Assembly (NCBI GenBank): GCA_943354965.1
Contig: CALRDN010000007.1
Span: 1-64,000 of the forward strand
Direction: 5' to 3'
Length of the DNA: 64,000 nt
Source: Candidatus Peribacteria bacterium
GTDB taxonomy: Bacteria; Patescibacteriota; Gracilibacteria; UBA1369; UBA12463
Shown: positions 13,946 to 22,648 of the stretch, one piece after another
Layout of the letters: every line of letters begins with the position of its first letter
How positions within the stretch are numbered: the first letter of the stretch is position 1
Position numbers and translations under genes: made by a program
The notes under the pieces: model-generated
Databases searched by the model: none
Seen by the model: only the letters and a program-made list of their open reading frames with translations
What the model was told of the DNA's origin: nothing

Positions 13946-16894
13946 ATGAAGTTACGAATTGCATCAGAAATATCACTTGGAGTACCGCGACTACTTCTCG
14001 GCATCATTACGGTAAAAAACGCGAATAATTCACGGACAAATTCAGTAATTCCGCAGCTTTTGCGTGGGACGATAGCTTCAAAGCAGAAAGAGCTTCAAAA
14101 GGTGGTAATAGAGAGCCGAGAGAGTGTGGAGCTTTGGAAATTAATTGATAAAAAACCGCATATTCTCGACGTGCTCGAGACGGTTGAGCAAAATGATTAT
14201 CTCACCTTTGGAAACTCACTGGAGGATTTGGCATTTTACTTTTCTGTACGATACGAAGTGCCAATAGCCGCCCTCGACCTCGACGAGGTCTCGGGCGACA
14301 TCGAACTCTGCCGAGCCGGTGGCAACGAGCCATTCCGACCACGTGCCTCCATCAAACTCGAACACGCAGAAGTGAATGAGGTCGTATATCGTGATCGCGC
14401 GGGAGTAGTGAGTCGCGACTGGAGCAAGTCTATTTCTCAGCGAACCGCTCTGACGAATGACACTCGAAATGCCGCATGGATTATTGAAACAATTGGAGAG
14501 GTACCTCTCGAAAAATTAAAAACCATACTCAAGGATATGGAAAAAACTATTCGCACCTACTGTGGGGGTACGGTTGATATGGCTATTATCGGAGAGACCG
14601 TTACGGAAATTGATCTCGGCGTTACAGGAACATCAGGCGTGAATGATAGCGAGTACAAGCCAGATCCACGACGTCTCGCCTTCCACCAGAAACTACTTGA
14701 AAATTTTGAAAAGATGCGCAGAGATAGTAAATCAGGGAAAAAAAGTGGAGGCATTTCACTTTTTGCGAAGGCCACCCCCGCACCAATTCTTCCCGAGCCA
14801 ATTGCCGAAAAAACATTGCCAGCCCGGGCTGAAGAAAAACAGCTGCCGGCACCGGATGAGGAGAAGGAATTACCACCACCCGATGAAGAAAAGAAGCTAC
14901 CTCCACCAGCTGAGGAGAAAGAATTACCATCCCCTGCAGAGGAAAAATTATTACCCCAAGGGAAAGTCTTGCTAGACCTCCCCGCACCTACAAAAAATGA
15001 AGCATCTCTTATCGAAATGCTTACGAAAAAATTCATCAAACCAGCATCAGCACCGGCCAATACCTCCCCAGTTCTTCTTGGCGCTCTCATTCAATCTAAC
15101 CTGAAAAAGGCTGTAGCTGCGGCATTTCCGGACGTTGCAGAGATTGCAGATTTTGAGCCGTTTGTAGAATTAGCAAAAGACGCCGCCCATGGTGATTACG
15201 CTACGAACGCTGCAATGGCCCTCAGCAAGACACTCAAAAAAGCGCCACAGCAGGTCGCAAACGCCATTATGGAGAACTTTGAAAAACCAGAATTTCTCTC
15301 AAAACTTGAGTTCGCTCAACCGGGATTTATTAATTTTACACTTTCTGCAGATTGGGTAGAGGCACAACTTCCGGAAATCATTTCAAAGAAATCGGTCTAC
15401 ATCAAGCCGGATATCGGACAGAAGCAGACGGTGCTCGTAGAGTATTCTTCTCCAAATATTGCCAAACCTCTTGGTGTACATCATCTCCTTTCGACAATTA
15501 TCGGACAGGCGCTCTATAACATTTATGACTACCTCGGTTACAAAACAGTCGCTATCAACCACATCGGCGATTGGGGCACACAGTTCGGAAAATTAACGGT
15601 CGCCTACAAACTCTGGGGCGATAAGAAAAAAGTGGAAAAAGATCCAATTGAAGAGCTTCTTCGATTGTATGTAGAGTTCCATAATGAAGTAGAAAAAGAC
15701 AAAACTCACGGCGAAGAGCTCGAGCAGCAGGCACGAGATGAGTTCAAAAAATTAGAAAATGGAGATAAGGAAAATACAAAATTGTGGCAGTGGTTTGTGG
15801 CAATGAGCCTCAAGGACGCACAGAAAACCTATGATGCCCTTGGTGGTATTCATTTTGACAAAATTCAAGGAGAGAGCTTCTACAGCGACAAAATGGATGA
15901 CATCGTCGTCGAGGGAAAAGAGAAAAAAGTTTTTGAGACCGGAGAAGAAGGCGCACTCATCGTGAAATTCGAAGATGATAAGTACACTCCATTCCTCGTA
16001 CAGAAATCTGATGGTGCTACACTCTACGGAACACGCGATCTCGCCGCTGCAAAATATCGTCTCAAAACATGGGAACCATTAAAGGTTTTGTATGTGGTCG
16101 ATGTCGCGCAATCACTGCACTTCCAGCAGTTATTTGAAACCGCCAAAATGCTTGGATGGTATGAAGATAAATCTCCTCTCGTGCATGTTTCTTTCGGACG
16201 TATGCGTTTCGAGGATGAAAAAATGAGTACGCGTAAGGGAAATATTGTGAGATTGAATGAAGTACTCCTCGAGGCGGTAGAGCGCGCGAAGAAGATCGTG
16301 GCTCAGAAGTCTCCCGACGTTCCCGAAAAAAAGCACGCCGACCTCGCGCGCATCATCGGTATCGGCTCCGTAAAATACAACATTCTCTGCCAAAATCGCT
16401 CCACCGACATCGTCTTCCAGTGGGACAAGATTCTCTCTCTCGATGGCAACAGCGCGCCGTATCTTCAGTACACTCACGCCCGCGCAAACAGCATCCTCAA
16501 AAAAGCGAACACAGAGAAACGCGCTGACCGCAAAAAATCCGAAAATCAATTCACGCTCTTCGATGCAATTGCCAATAACGAATCTCAGGAAAATGCCGCA
16601 TCAGGATCGGAAGTAAACACCGACAAGAAACCTTGTGAACTCATCCTCGCCGCTCACCTCCTCAAATTTGCCGAGGCGGTTGTCCGTGCAGCCGAGGAGT
16701 ATCGCCCAAACCTCATTACCAACTATCTCTACGAAACGGCAAAGCTCTTCAATACCTTCTACCATGAGGTACCGGTCCTCCAGGCCGAATCAGAGCACCT
16801 TCGTAACTTCCGTCTCTCGTTAACCCGTGCCACCAAGCTCATCATCAAGGAAGGCCTAGAGCTCATCGGCGTTGAGGTTCCAGAGGAGATGTAA
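13946..16894 (+). CDS. argS: Arginyl-tRNA synthetase with N-terminal B3/B4 domain
   Basis: A 982-aa protein, much longer than usual ArgRS (about 550-600). Residues 1-235 resemble the B3/B4 domain of the PheRS beta chain, which edits mischarged tRNA (end pattern NDTRNAAWIIETIGEVPLEK). A Pro/Glu/Lys linker with about five LPxPxEEKx nonapeptides (about 290-345) follows. The ArgRS part has an Add-1-like N domain, SSPNIAKP, a class I HIGH-position motif reading GVHH (510-513; usually HVGH), KMSTR (759-763) and the DALR anticodon-binding domain, with an extra insertion near 855-890. The catalytic role is firm; the fused domain's role is unknown. Confidence 0.93.
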   Translation: MKLRIASEISLGVPRLLLGIITVKNANNSRTNSVIPQLLRGTIASKQKELQKVVIESRESVELWKLIDKKPHILDVLETVEQNDYLTFGNSLEDLAFYFSVRYEVPIAALDLDEVSGDIELCRAGGNEPFRPRASIKLEHAEVNEVVYRDRAGVVSRDWSKSISQRTALTNDTRNAAWIIETIGEVPLEKLKTILKDMEKTIRTYCGGTVDMAIIGETVTEIDLGVTGTSGVNDSEYKPDPRRLAFHQKLLENFEKMRRDSKSGKKSGGISLFAKATPAPILPEPIAEKTLPARAEEKQLPAPDEEKELPPPDEEKKLPPPAEEKELPSPAEEKLLPQGKVLLDLPAPTKNEASLIEMLTKKFIKPASAPANTSPVLLGALIQSNLKKAVAAAFPDVAEIADFEPFVELAKDAAHGDYATNAAMALSKTLKKAPQQVANAIMENFEKPEFLSKLEFAQPGFINFTLSADWVEAQLPEIISKKSVYIKPDIGQKQTVLVEYSSPNIAKPLGVHHLLSTIIGQALYNIYDYLGYKTVAINHIGDWGTQFGKLTVAYKLWGDKKKVEKDPIEELLRLYVEFHNEVEKDKTHGEELEQQARDEFKKLENGDKENTKLWQWFVAMSLKDAQKTYDALGGIHFDKIQGESFYSDKMDDIVVEGKEKKVFETGEEGALIVKFEDDKYTPFLVQKSDGATLYGTRDLAAAKYRLKTWEPLKVLYVVDVAQSLHFQQLFETAKMLGWYEDKSPLVHVSFGRMRFEDEKMSTRKGNIVRLNEVLLEAVERAKKIVAQKSPDVPEKKHADLARIIGIGSVKYNILCQNRSTDIVFQWDKILSLDGNSAPYLQYTHARANSILKKANTEKRADRKKSENQFTLFDAIANNESQENAASGSEVNTDKKPCELILAAHLLKFAEAVVRAAEEYRPNLITNYLYETAKLFNTFYHEVPVLQAESEHLRNFRLSLTRATKLIIKEGLELIGVEVPEEM

Positions 16895-17021
16895 TATATG
16901 TAAATATATATTATCGCTTATTCATGCAGGCTTCACCCGATTCGACGAAATTGGAGCCGCTACGGCATCAGCCGCATCACCGCAAAGCTAAAAACCCCCT
17001 TCCAAAAATTATTTTCCTAGG

Positions 17022-17027
17022 TATAAT
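17022..17027 (+). promoter_or_regulatory. -10 box of tRNA-Ser(UGA)
   Basis: TATAAT at 17022-17027, 48 nt before the tRNA. The -35 region (TTCCAA) is weak. Confidence 0.5.
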
Positions 17028-17074
17028 TTCCCCGCAACCACACCGAAGGTGGGATTTCGTTCCCAGGTGTACGT

Positions 17075-17164
17075 GGAGAGATGGCCGAGCGGTTGAAGGC
17101 GATAGTCTTGAAAACTATTAGGCGCGCAAGCGTCTCGTGAGTTCGAATCTCACTCTCTCCGCCA
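17075..17164 (+). tRNA. tRNA-Ser (anticodon TGA)
   Basis: A 90-nt class II tRNA. Acceptor GGAGAGA pairs with TCTCTCC, the anticodon stem ATAGT/ACTAT encloses TGA, and there is a long variable arm and a T loop GTTCGAATC. Discriminator G and CCA are encoded. Confidence 0.96.
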
Positions 17165-17183
17165 TTTTGAATTTTCGGAATAA

Positions 17184-18062
17184 TCACCCCAATTCTCCCC
17201 TAGGGAAAGCGATTCTCCTCTCGTCAAAACTAAATGATGTTCCGATCGCCGGTTCGCCGAACTGTTTGTAGGCGGAGTTTTCGAGCCGTTGTTGGGGCGT
17301 CCAGGACTCATCCCATTTGGAGAGAATCTCGATACTTCCATCGTTCTCATAGATGACGAGCGAGCCTGGTTTAGCATCGCCAAGTGATTTACCGATGATG
17401 ACACTTTGCGATATCTCACCGATCTTTATCTGAACACGTTGCCCGGGAAGTCCATTGATTCTTTGAAGAATGCTTGCGTCGACACTGTTTTCAGAAAGTA
17501 CGAGATTACCAAATCTATCGACATAGCCGAGTGTGCGTCCATCTGACAACTCGGGAATCTGAGATAGGTCAATATTCTCTAATGCGAGCCCATGATTATC
17601 GGCAAGTAGTCGCGGCGTGAAGCTCGATCGATGTTGTTCATGATCACTATACAATCCATTATTTTTATTGGGGAGTATTTCTAATTTTTGTACATGCGCT
17701 CGTACGCCGGCAATGACATCGAGAGGCGTGCCGGCAATACGAAGACCTCCACCAAATTCCGCGCGAAAGAATGGCTGACCATTGTTATTTTCCTTCGTTC
17801 TCGCCGCGCTATTGATAAATAATCCCGTCGTTCCAGCGCCAGGATTATCTCGGCATAGCCGTACGGCTTCTTGCACGACAAACTGATAATATTCTTGGGG
17901 CGCACCAAACGTGTCAAAATGTTGAATACCTGGAAATTGTGATCGTACAGCCTCGGAAAGGCGCGCTACCACATCAGGAGATTTGAGAGGACTATGTAAT
18001 TCTTGCCCTCCGTGACAATCACTAAGAGAGAAAAGACGATCTGGATAGGATAAAGAGGCCAT
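17184..18062 (-). CDS. Possible SAM-hydrolase-like (DUF62 C-domain-like) protein
   Basis: Protein of 292 aa. The C-terminal half (LGYVDRFGNLVLS ... QSVIIGKSLGDAKPGSLVIYENDGSIEI) resembles the C-terminal beta-barrel of SAM hydrolase/fluorinase (SAM_HAT) proteins. The N-terminal half does not show the usual DUF62 active-site segments clearly, so the enzymatic role is doubtful. No signal peptide is seen. It is preceded by a promoter and a roughly 200-nt leader with terminator and antiterminator arms, suggesting conditional expression. Confidence 0.45.
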   Translation of the reverse strand: MASLSYPDRLFSLSDCHGGQELHSPLKSPDVVARLSEAVRSQFPGIQHFDTFGAPQEYYQFVVQEAVRLCRDNPGAGTTGLFINSAARTKENNNGQPFFRAEFGGGLRIAGTPLDVIAGVRAHVQKLEILPNKNNGLYSDHEQHRSSFTPRLLADNHGLALENIDLSQIPELSDGRTLGYVDRFGNLVLSENSVDASILQRINGLPGQRVQIKIGEISQSVIIGKSLGDAKPGSLVIYENDGSIEILSKWDESWTPQQRLENSAYKQFGEPAIGTSFSFDERRIAFPRGELG

Positions 18063-18089
18063 AGTGATTAAAAATTAAAAAATAAATAA

Positions 18090-18265
18090 ATAAAAAAAAT
18101 CCACGGAATTCTTTTGAACTTCGTGGAGGTGATTGTATGCGTTTCTTCAGTTTAACGTCGCATCAAGAAATGCTCACCACGAAGTATGTGGAGTCGCATC
18201 ATCATTGACGAACGAGCTTGGCCGAAGGAGATTTGGTTCATATCAGAACAAAAATATACATGAGC
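18090..18265 (-). promoter_or_regulatory. Leader with attenuator-like terminator/antiterminator
   Basis: On the minus strand just before the start codon at 18062, a 12-bp hairpin (arms 18127-18116 and 18111-18100, loop AAAA, one mismatch) is followed by an eight-T run: a strong intrinsic terminator inside the 5' leader. Its 5' arm CCACGAAGT (18126-18118) is perfectly complementary to ACTTCGTGG upstream (18185-18177), giving a competing antiterminator. A short Met/Arg-rich ORF (about 29 codons, with an MMM run) spans the antiterminator arm. The ligand or trigger is unknown. Confidence 0.55.
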
Positions 18266-18271
18266 GTCCTA

Positions 18272-18299
18272 AGTATATCGTTAGTTTGATGCCTGTCAA
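18272..18299 (-). promoter_or_regulatory. Promoter for the attenuated leader
   Basis: On the minus strand: TTGACA (18299-18294), 16-bp spacer, TATACT (18277-18272). Confidence 0.7.
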
Positions 18300-18397
18300 C
18301 AATGCCGTACGCACATAGAGCGTGAAGTGAGGCGGCAAAAATGAGAGAGAAATATTTTCTATAGATAATAAAAGTAATATTTGCAATACTCTTCATT

Positions 18398-19246
18398 ATG
18401 AAGAAAAATAATATCATTTTTGCTATTGGACTATGCTTACTTATCCCCGGAATTGTCTCGGCGCATCAGCCAAGAATGCCTGAGGGGAGCCAGATTACCG
18501 TCACGGATCCTGAGATTTCAAAAGCATATTACAGTAAACTCGAGGGAAAAACTCATACATATAGCATATCGTCAGATAAGGCATTTTCATTATATGTAAA
18601 CATTTTAGTACCCGATATTGAAGGTCAAAAAAAAGATGTATCAGCGGTAATCATAAGAAACAGAGATGTTGAATCCCCGACCGCCCTCAATGGAAATGAT
18701 TTCGAGTGGAAGAAATTTTTTGAACCCTTTGGAAATGATACGTACTGGAAGGGTCCGGAATATAGGGAAAAAGTAGGTCCTGGTATATATGAAATTATTG
18801 TTTCAAGTCCAAATAAGGACAGTAAGTATTCACTTGCTATAGGTGAAATTGAATCATTTTCTCTGGGAGAAACAATCAATGCCTTAACGCTTATTCCAAA
18901 AATCAAAAGTGATTTTTTCAACGAATCGCCTGTCGGATTTATATTCTCGCCATTTGGATTTGGACTACTGCTCATTATGTTTGTTCTCGCTTTCGCATTT
19001 GGATTTATCTATCAATTGATATTGAGAAAGATGGCCCAAAGCACGGCAAGAAAGGTACACAAGAATATTGGAACTTCAGACCGTTTGTTGCGACTTGCGA
19101 TAGCGATCGGACTCCTCGCATGGGCAATCACAACCTCATGGAGCCCAATACTATTATTCTTCTCTGGCTTCGTATTTTTTGAAGCTATTTTCAGCTGGTG
19201 CGGACTCTATGCTGCGCTTGGGAAAAGCACCTGTCCTCTCGAGTAG
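18398..19246 (+). CDS. Secreted/membrane protein with C-terminal DUF2892
   Basis: Protein of 282 aa. It has a signal peptide (NIIFAIGLCLLIPGIVSA), an extracytoplasmic beta-rich region, a transmembrane segment near 190-210, and a C-terminal two-helix DUF2892 domain (NIGTSDRLLRLAIAIGLL ... WCGLYAALGKSTCPL). DUF2892 is found in inner-membrane proteins such as the YgaP tail, with no fixed function. The fusion to a secreted domain is uncommon in my experience. Confidence 0.65.
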   Translation: MKKNNIIFAIGLCLLIPGIVSAHQPRMPEGSQITVTDPEISKAYYSKLEGKTHTYSISSDKAFSLYVNILVPDIEGQKKDVSAVIIRNRDVESPTALNGNDFEWKKFFEPFGNDTYWKGPEYREKVGPGIYEIIVSSPNKDSKYSLAIGEIESFSLGETINALTLIPKIKSDFFNESPVGFIFSPFGFGLLLIMFVLAFAFGFIYQLILRKMAQSTARKVHKNIGTSDRLLRLAIAIGLLAWAITTSWSPILLFFSGFVFFEAIFSWCGLYAALGKSTCPLE

Positions 19247-19282
19247 ATCGCCACGAGAGCTATTCTATGCTATGGTGTGCCC

Positions 19283-19852
19283 ATGAAGATTACATCAGCA
19301 ACATTCGTAAAGAGCGTTACGGGCCTCGACCATACATTATCCGACGGCAAGCCTCAGGTGGCTTTCATCGGACGATCCAACGTTGGGAAGTCCAGTACTA
19401 TCAACTCATTAGCCAAGCAAAAGGGCCTCGCCAGGGCTAGCTCATCCCCCGGACGCACGAAAGAAATTAATATATTTTTGATCAATAAGGCTTTTTATTT
19501 GGTTGACCTTCCCGGGTATGGATTTGCGAGAGGCTCACGCGAAGGCATCGACAAGTTCCAAGACCTCGCCTATTGGTATCTCTTAGAATCTCCCTATAAG
19601 CAGAAAAAAGTAGTATTGATTATTGACGCCAATGTCGGCCCGACCGGCGATGATTTGGAGATGCTCTACGGATTAGAAATGCAAAAAAAGAGTATCGTGA
19701 TCGTAGCGAACAAGGTAGATAAGCTAAAAAAATCAGAATATGTGAAGCAGTTTAGGAAAATCACAGAGATGGTTAGAGGCCACAAAGTTATCCCCTATTC
19801 CACCACAAAAGGCACCGGAGTGAGCGAGTTAGCGAGAGAGATTACAGAGTAA
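19283..19852 (+). CDS. engB: Ribosome biogenesis GTPase YsxC/EngB
   Basis: GTPase of about 189 aa needed for late 50S assembly. G1 GRSNVGKS, G3 DLPGYGFA, and NKVDK as G4 are all visible. The ATG at 19283 is preferred over the track's GTG at 19277, because family members begin close to MKI.SA.F. It is a single gene in a co-directional run with the thioredoxin/DsbB genes. Confidence 0.95.
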   Translation: MKITSATFVKSVTGLDHTLSDGKPQVAFIGRSNVGKSSTINSLAKQKGLARASSSPGRTKEINIFLINKAFYLVDLPGYGFARGSREGIDKFQDLAYWYLLESPYKQKKVVLIIDANVGPTGDDLEMLYGLEMQKKSIVIVANKVDKLKKSEYVKQFRKITEMVRGHKVIPYSTTKGTGVSELAREITE

Positions 19853-19891
19853 TATGACAACTGTACCTGTCTTTACTCAAGACATACTTCC

Positions 19892-20317
19892 ATGTACAAT
19901 TTTGACATGATTAAAAAAATTATAAAACATCCTCTGACGAAAAAAATCACCATCGGTTTTGCTGGAGTCCTCCTGATTGCTGGTGTGACAATTCTTGCTA
20001 TATTCGTGATAGGCTCAATAAATAAACCGGGTCCATACGATCAGTTTACCCAATGTCTCAGCGACAAGGGTACGAAATTTTATGGTGCATTCTGGTGTCC
20101 GCATTGCGTTAGGCAGAAAGCCCTTTTTGGGAAATCCGCACCACTTCTTCCGTATATAGAATGTTCCACTCCGGATAGTAAGGGAGTGCTACCTATTTGT
20201 CAGGAAAAGAAAATTGAAGGCTATCCTACATGGACATTTGCTGATGGCTCTCGCTTAGCCGGCGAAGTTGATCTCAAGAAGCTTTCTGAAAAGACCAGTT
20301 GCGCACTGCCACAATAA
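19892..20317 (+). CDS. Membrane-anchored thioredoxin-like protein (CPHC)
   Basis: Protein of 141 aa with an N-terminal membrane anchor (about 20-42), then a short thioredoxin-like domain with active site FWCPHC (Cys69, Cys72) and the cis-Pro segment GYPTWTF. The next gene encodes a DsbB-like protein 9 nt away, so the pair likely forms extracytoplasmic disulfide bonds. The Cys-rich secreted proteins in this window (for example the M23/MopE protein) are obvious candidate clients (inference). Confidence 0.82.
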   Translation: MYNFDMIKKIIKHPLTKKITIGFAGVLLIAGVTILAIFVIGSINKPGPYDQFTQCLSDKGTKFYGAFWCPHCVRQKALFGKSAPLLPYIECSTPDSKGVLPICQEKKIEGYPTWTFADGSRLAGEVDLKKLSEKTSCALPQ

Positions 20318-20326
20318 TCCAAAACT

Positions 20327-20863
20327 ATGTTCACACCACTCACGAATCAGATTCTCTCTCTCCTCACTATAGGAGGACAAATATTTGTTGCTCTCGGTAT
20401 TCTGTATGCCATCTACCAACGGAAGAACAAGGAGAATAAACTCATCCAATTCTTCGCCCGTAATGCTATTTTTTTCTCATTTATTATTCTCCTCGTCGCG
20501 ATGGTGGGGAGTTTGATTTACTCAGGAGTTATCGGCTATGCGCCCTGTGATCTTTGCTGGTATCAGAGAATATTTAGCTACCCAAGCGTATTCATGCTCG
20601 GCATGGCAATGGTTCGTCGCGAGCACAAGGCTGTCGATTATGTCATTATGCTCTCCATCATTGGCGGTATTATCTCAATCTATCACAACTATATATCCCT
20701 GGGGGGAACGAGCGTACTTCCATGTCCTGTCGGCGGCGTATCGTGCACGAAGCTCTACGTATTTGAATTTGGCTACATCACTATTCCGATGATGATGCTG
20801 ACGGCGTTCGCCCTCGTTATTTTCCTTCTCGCAATACAGAAGAAGTTTACGCTCGCGAAGTAA
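20327..20863 (+). CDS. DsbB/BdbC-like quinone-linked disulfide oxidase
   Basis: Protein of 178 aa with four or five membrane helices. Both DsbB cysteine pairs are present: CDLC (Cys74, Cys77) followed by WYQR, and Cys133...Cys140 in the second loop. It would reoxidise the thioredoxin encoded just upstream and pass electrons to quinone. The 3' end overlaps the convergent maf gene by 17 bases. Confidence 0.9.
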   Translation: MFTPLTNQILSLLTIGGQIFVALGILYAIYQRKNKENKLIQFFARNAIFFSFIILLVAMVGSLIYSGVIGYAPCDLCWYQRIFSYPSVFMLGMAMVRREHKAVDYVIMLSIIGGIISIYHNYISLGGTSVLPCPVGGVSCTKLYVFEFGYITIPMMMLTAFALVIFLLAIQKKFTLAK

Positions 20864-21428
20864 TTTTTTTCAGCATCTTTTCTAATAGAAACATCGGCAG
20901 TCCGATGACATTGTTATAATCCCCGGAAATTTTCGTAATCATCTTTCCTCCCTCCCCCTCAATAGAAAAAGCTCCGGAGATATGAAGCGCATCTTTTTGA
21001 TGAGCCAATAGATTCACCTCCTCCGCACTCATTTTTTTAATCGTCAGATCCGTAACCGCATAGTCCACAACCTTCTTCACCACACTCCCCTTCGCATCAG
21101 TTTGCACCACTGCAACGCCGGTATAGACCTTGATAATATGCCCACTCATATACCGAATGAGCCGCTTTGCATCGGCAATCGATACGGGTTTGCCTATATT
21201 TTTCCCACGACAAGTAATAAACGTATCCGCCCCGACAATCGTCGCGCTCGGGAACCTTCCGGCCACATGCATAGCCTTCCCAAGGGCCAGAAACTGCGCC
21301 AGACGCCACTGCGCCCTGTAGGCCTTCATATCTTCGTGATAATCGCTGGTAACGCACTCAAATGGCCTTCCAAGCTCGTCCATGAGCTTCCTACGTGCCG
21401 GTGACCGAGATGCGAGGATGAGTTTCAT
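20847..21428 (-). CDS. maf: Maf family nucleoside triphosphate pyrophosphatase
   Basis: Protein of 193 aa with the signature N-terminus LILASRSPARRKLMDELG and the central VGADTFI...GKP segment. Maf proteins hydrolyse noncanonical or canonical dNTP/NTPs to monophosphates and affect septum formation. The length is typical. Which of the Maf/YhdE or YceF substrate classes applies cannot be told here. Confidence 0.92.
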   Translation of the reverse strand: MKLILASRSPARRKLMDELGRPFECVTSDYHEDMKAYRAQWRLAQFLALGKAMHVAGRFPSATIVGADTFITCRGKNIGKPVSIADAKRLIRYMSGHIIKVYTGVAVVQTDAKGSVVKKVVDYAVTDLTIKKMSAEEVNLLAHQKDALHISGAFSIEGEGGKMITKISGDYNNVIGLPMFLLEKMLKKITSRA

Positions 21429-21463
21429 GCGATGAGTATACCTGATACGAAATCATATTTCAC

Positions 21464-21495
21464 AAAAAAACGACTCCCCCTTTCGAGAGAGCCGC
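21464..21495 (-). terminator. Intrinsic terminator after the RRM gene
   Basis: On the minus strand an 8-bp stem (CGGCTCTC / GGGAGTCG with G-T pairs) is followed by seven T, 45 nt after the RRM stop. Confidence 0.75.
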
Positions 21496-21540
21496 TTTTA
21501 ATAATTTCTGTAAAGAAATCAGTTTCTCATTACGAGAAGA

Positions 21541-21849
21541 TTACCAAGATGGTCTGTCTTCACGTGGTGAGAATGAACGTCGTGGACGGTCAGTTCGTGG
21601 TTCCATAGGACGAGCCTCATTAACAACGAGCTTACGACCCTGTTGGTCGTTACCATTGAACATAGAGATAGCGGCCTGAGCCTCTTCTTCTGTAGCCATT
21701 TCAACGAAGCCGAAGCCCTTTGAACGACCACTCATTCTGTCCATGATGATTGCTGCTGTTTCTACTGCTCCTGCCTGTGAGAAGAGCTCTCGGAGAGAGT
21801 CTTCAGTTGCTGAAAACGGAAGGTTTCCAACGTATAGTTTTTTTGCCAT
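21541..21849 (-). CDS. RRM-type RNA-binding protein
   Basis: A single RRM domain in 102 aa: RNP2 LYVGNL near the N-terminus and RNP1 SKGFGFVEM at about residues 43-51, then an Arg/Pro/Ser-rich tail. Small RRM proteins of this kind occur in cyanobacteria, spirochaetes and CPR bacteria and are often cold-responsive, probably acting as RNA chaperones (family knowledge). A long upstream region and its own terminator suggest a separate transcript. Confidence 0.95.
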   Translation of the reverse strand: MAKKLYVGNLPFSATEDSLRELFSQAGAVETAAIIMDRMSGRSKGFGFVEMATEEEAQAAISMFNGNDQQGRKLVVNEARPMEPRTDRPRRSFSPREDRPSW

Positions 21850-22138
21850 ATATAATTTGAATTATTCTTCTTTAAGTAAAATGCTTATTTGTAAGACGAC
21901 CTCTTTTCCCTAGCGCCTTTGGACTTCTTGATCCTTTATTGGACCCTACCCACTTGCGCGAGAGAAGAGAAGCTTATACGTGCTGACCTATGAGAAAACT
22001 TACGAACCCAGGCTACGCTTCCAGGCCTCTAAAGTCAAACAAAACAGAGATTACAGCTTTGGATATTTTACCCTGTAGCTTCAGTATTTTTGGGGTCCTT
22101 ATAGGGATTTTTACAGCTTCATGGTAGGCTAGAGCGGT
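21850..22138 (-). other. Long divergent intergenic region, possible RRM leader
   Basis: A 289-bp gap between the RRM gene and the divergent YgjP-type gene. No ORF is convincing. GCTTCA boxes occur at 22079-22084 and 22104-22109. No clear consensus promoter was found. A long structured 5' leader of the RRM mRNA is possible but not shown. Confidence 0.3.
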
Positions 22139-22639
22139 ATGCACCAGAAAATTGCCAAAAAAGTATTGAGAATAATCGAGTCATGGCTTGGGGTGCGATC
22201 ACTTCCGAGACAGAGGTACAGGATTACCGTACGGTCACAACCTCGAGTTCACAGAAAAATAAAATTCACACAGGAGAAAAAACAGGCAAAAGCGCACTTC
22301 GTGAAGCGCCTCACGGAGATTTCAACCGCATATGACATCTCGTATAACATGATGCGAATTTCCAGTGCCAAAACTCGCTGGGGATCGTGTAGTAGAAAGC
22401 GTAATATTAATCTTAATTGGAGGTTGGTGTTTGCCCCGCCCGCAATATTGGATTATGTGATTATGCACGAGCTCTCCCATCTCACGCATATGAATCACTC
22501 AAAAGCATTTTGGAAGCATGTGGAGGAGATGATGCCGGATTACAAGACGCACCGAACGTGGTTGAAGAAAAATGGAAGAACGCTTTCGCGGGCAACAGGC
22601 TCTCTCTCGCAGGCAGTCGATACACTGATGATCAATTAA
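22139..22639 (+). CDS. YgjP-like metallopeptidase (DUF45)
   Basis: Protein of 166 aa. The segment RWGSCS...NINLNWRLVFAPPAILDYVIMHELSHL is diagnostic of YgjP/WLM-type zinc proteins. HELSH plus the following MNHSKAFW supplies the metal ligands. The N-terminus is shorter than the usual 230-aa protein. The function in the cell is unknown. dedA follows after 9 nt. Confidence 0.88.
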   Translation: MHQKIAKKVLRIIESWLGVRSLPRQRYRITVRSQPRVHRKIKFTQEKKQAKAHFVKRLTEISTAYDISYNMMRISSAKTRWGSCSRKRNINLNWRLVFAPPAILDYVIMHELSHLTHMNHSKAFWKHVEEMMPDYKTHRTWLKKNGRTLSRATGSLSQAVDTLMIN

Positions 22640-22648
22640 TCACTTTTC

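Noticed and set aside
18133-18318. 61-aa plus-strand ORF in the 18.1-18.4 kb gap
   Set aside because: Lies antisense to the attenuator leader and promoter, with no supporting pattern.
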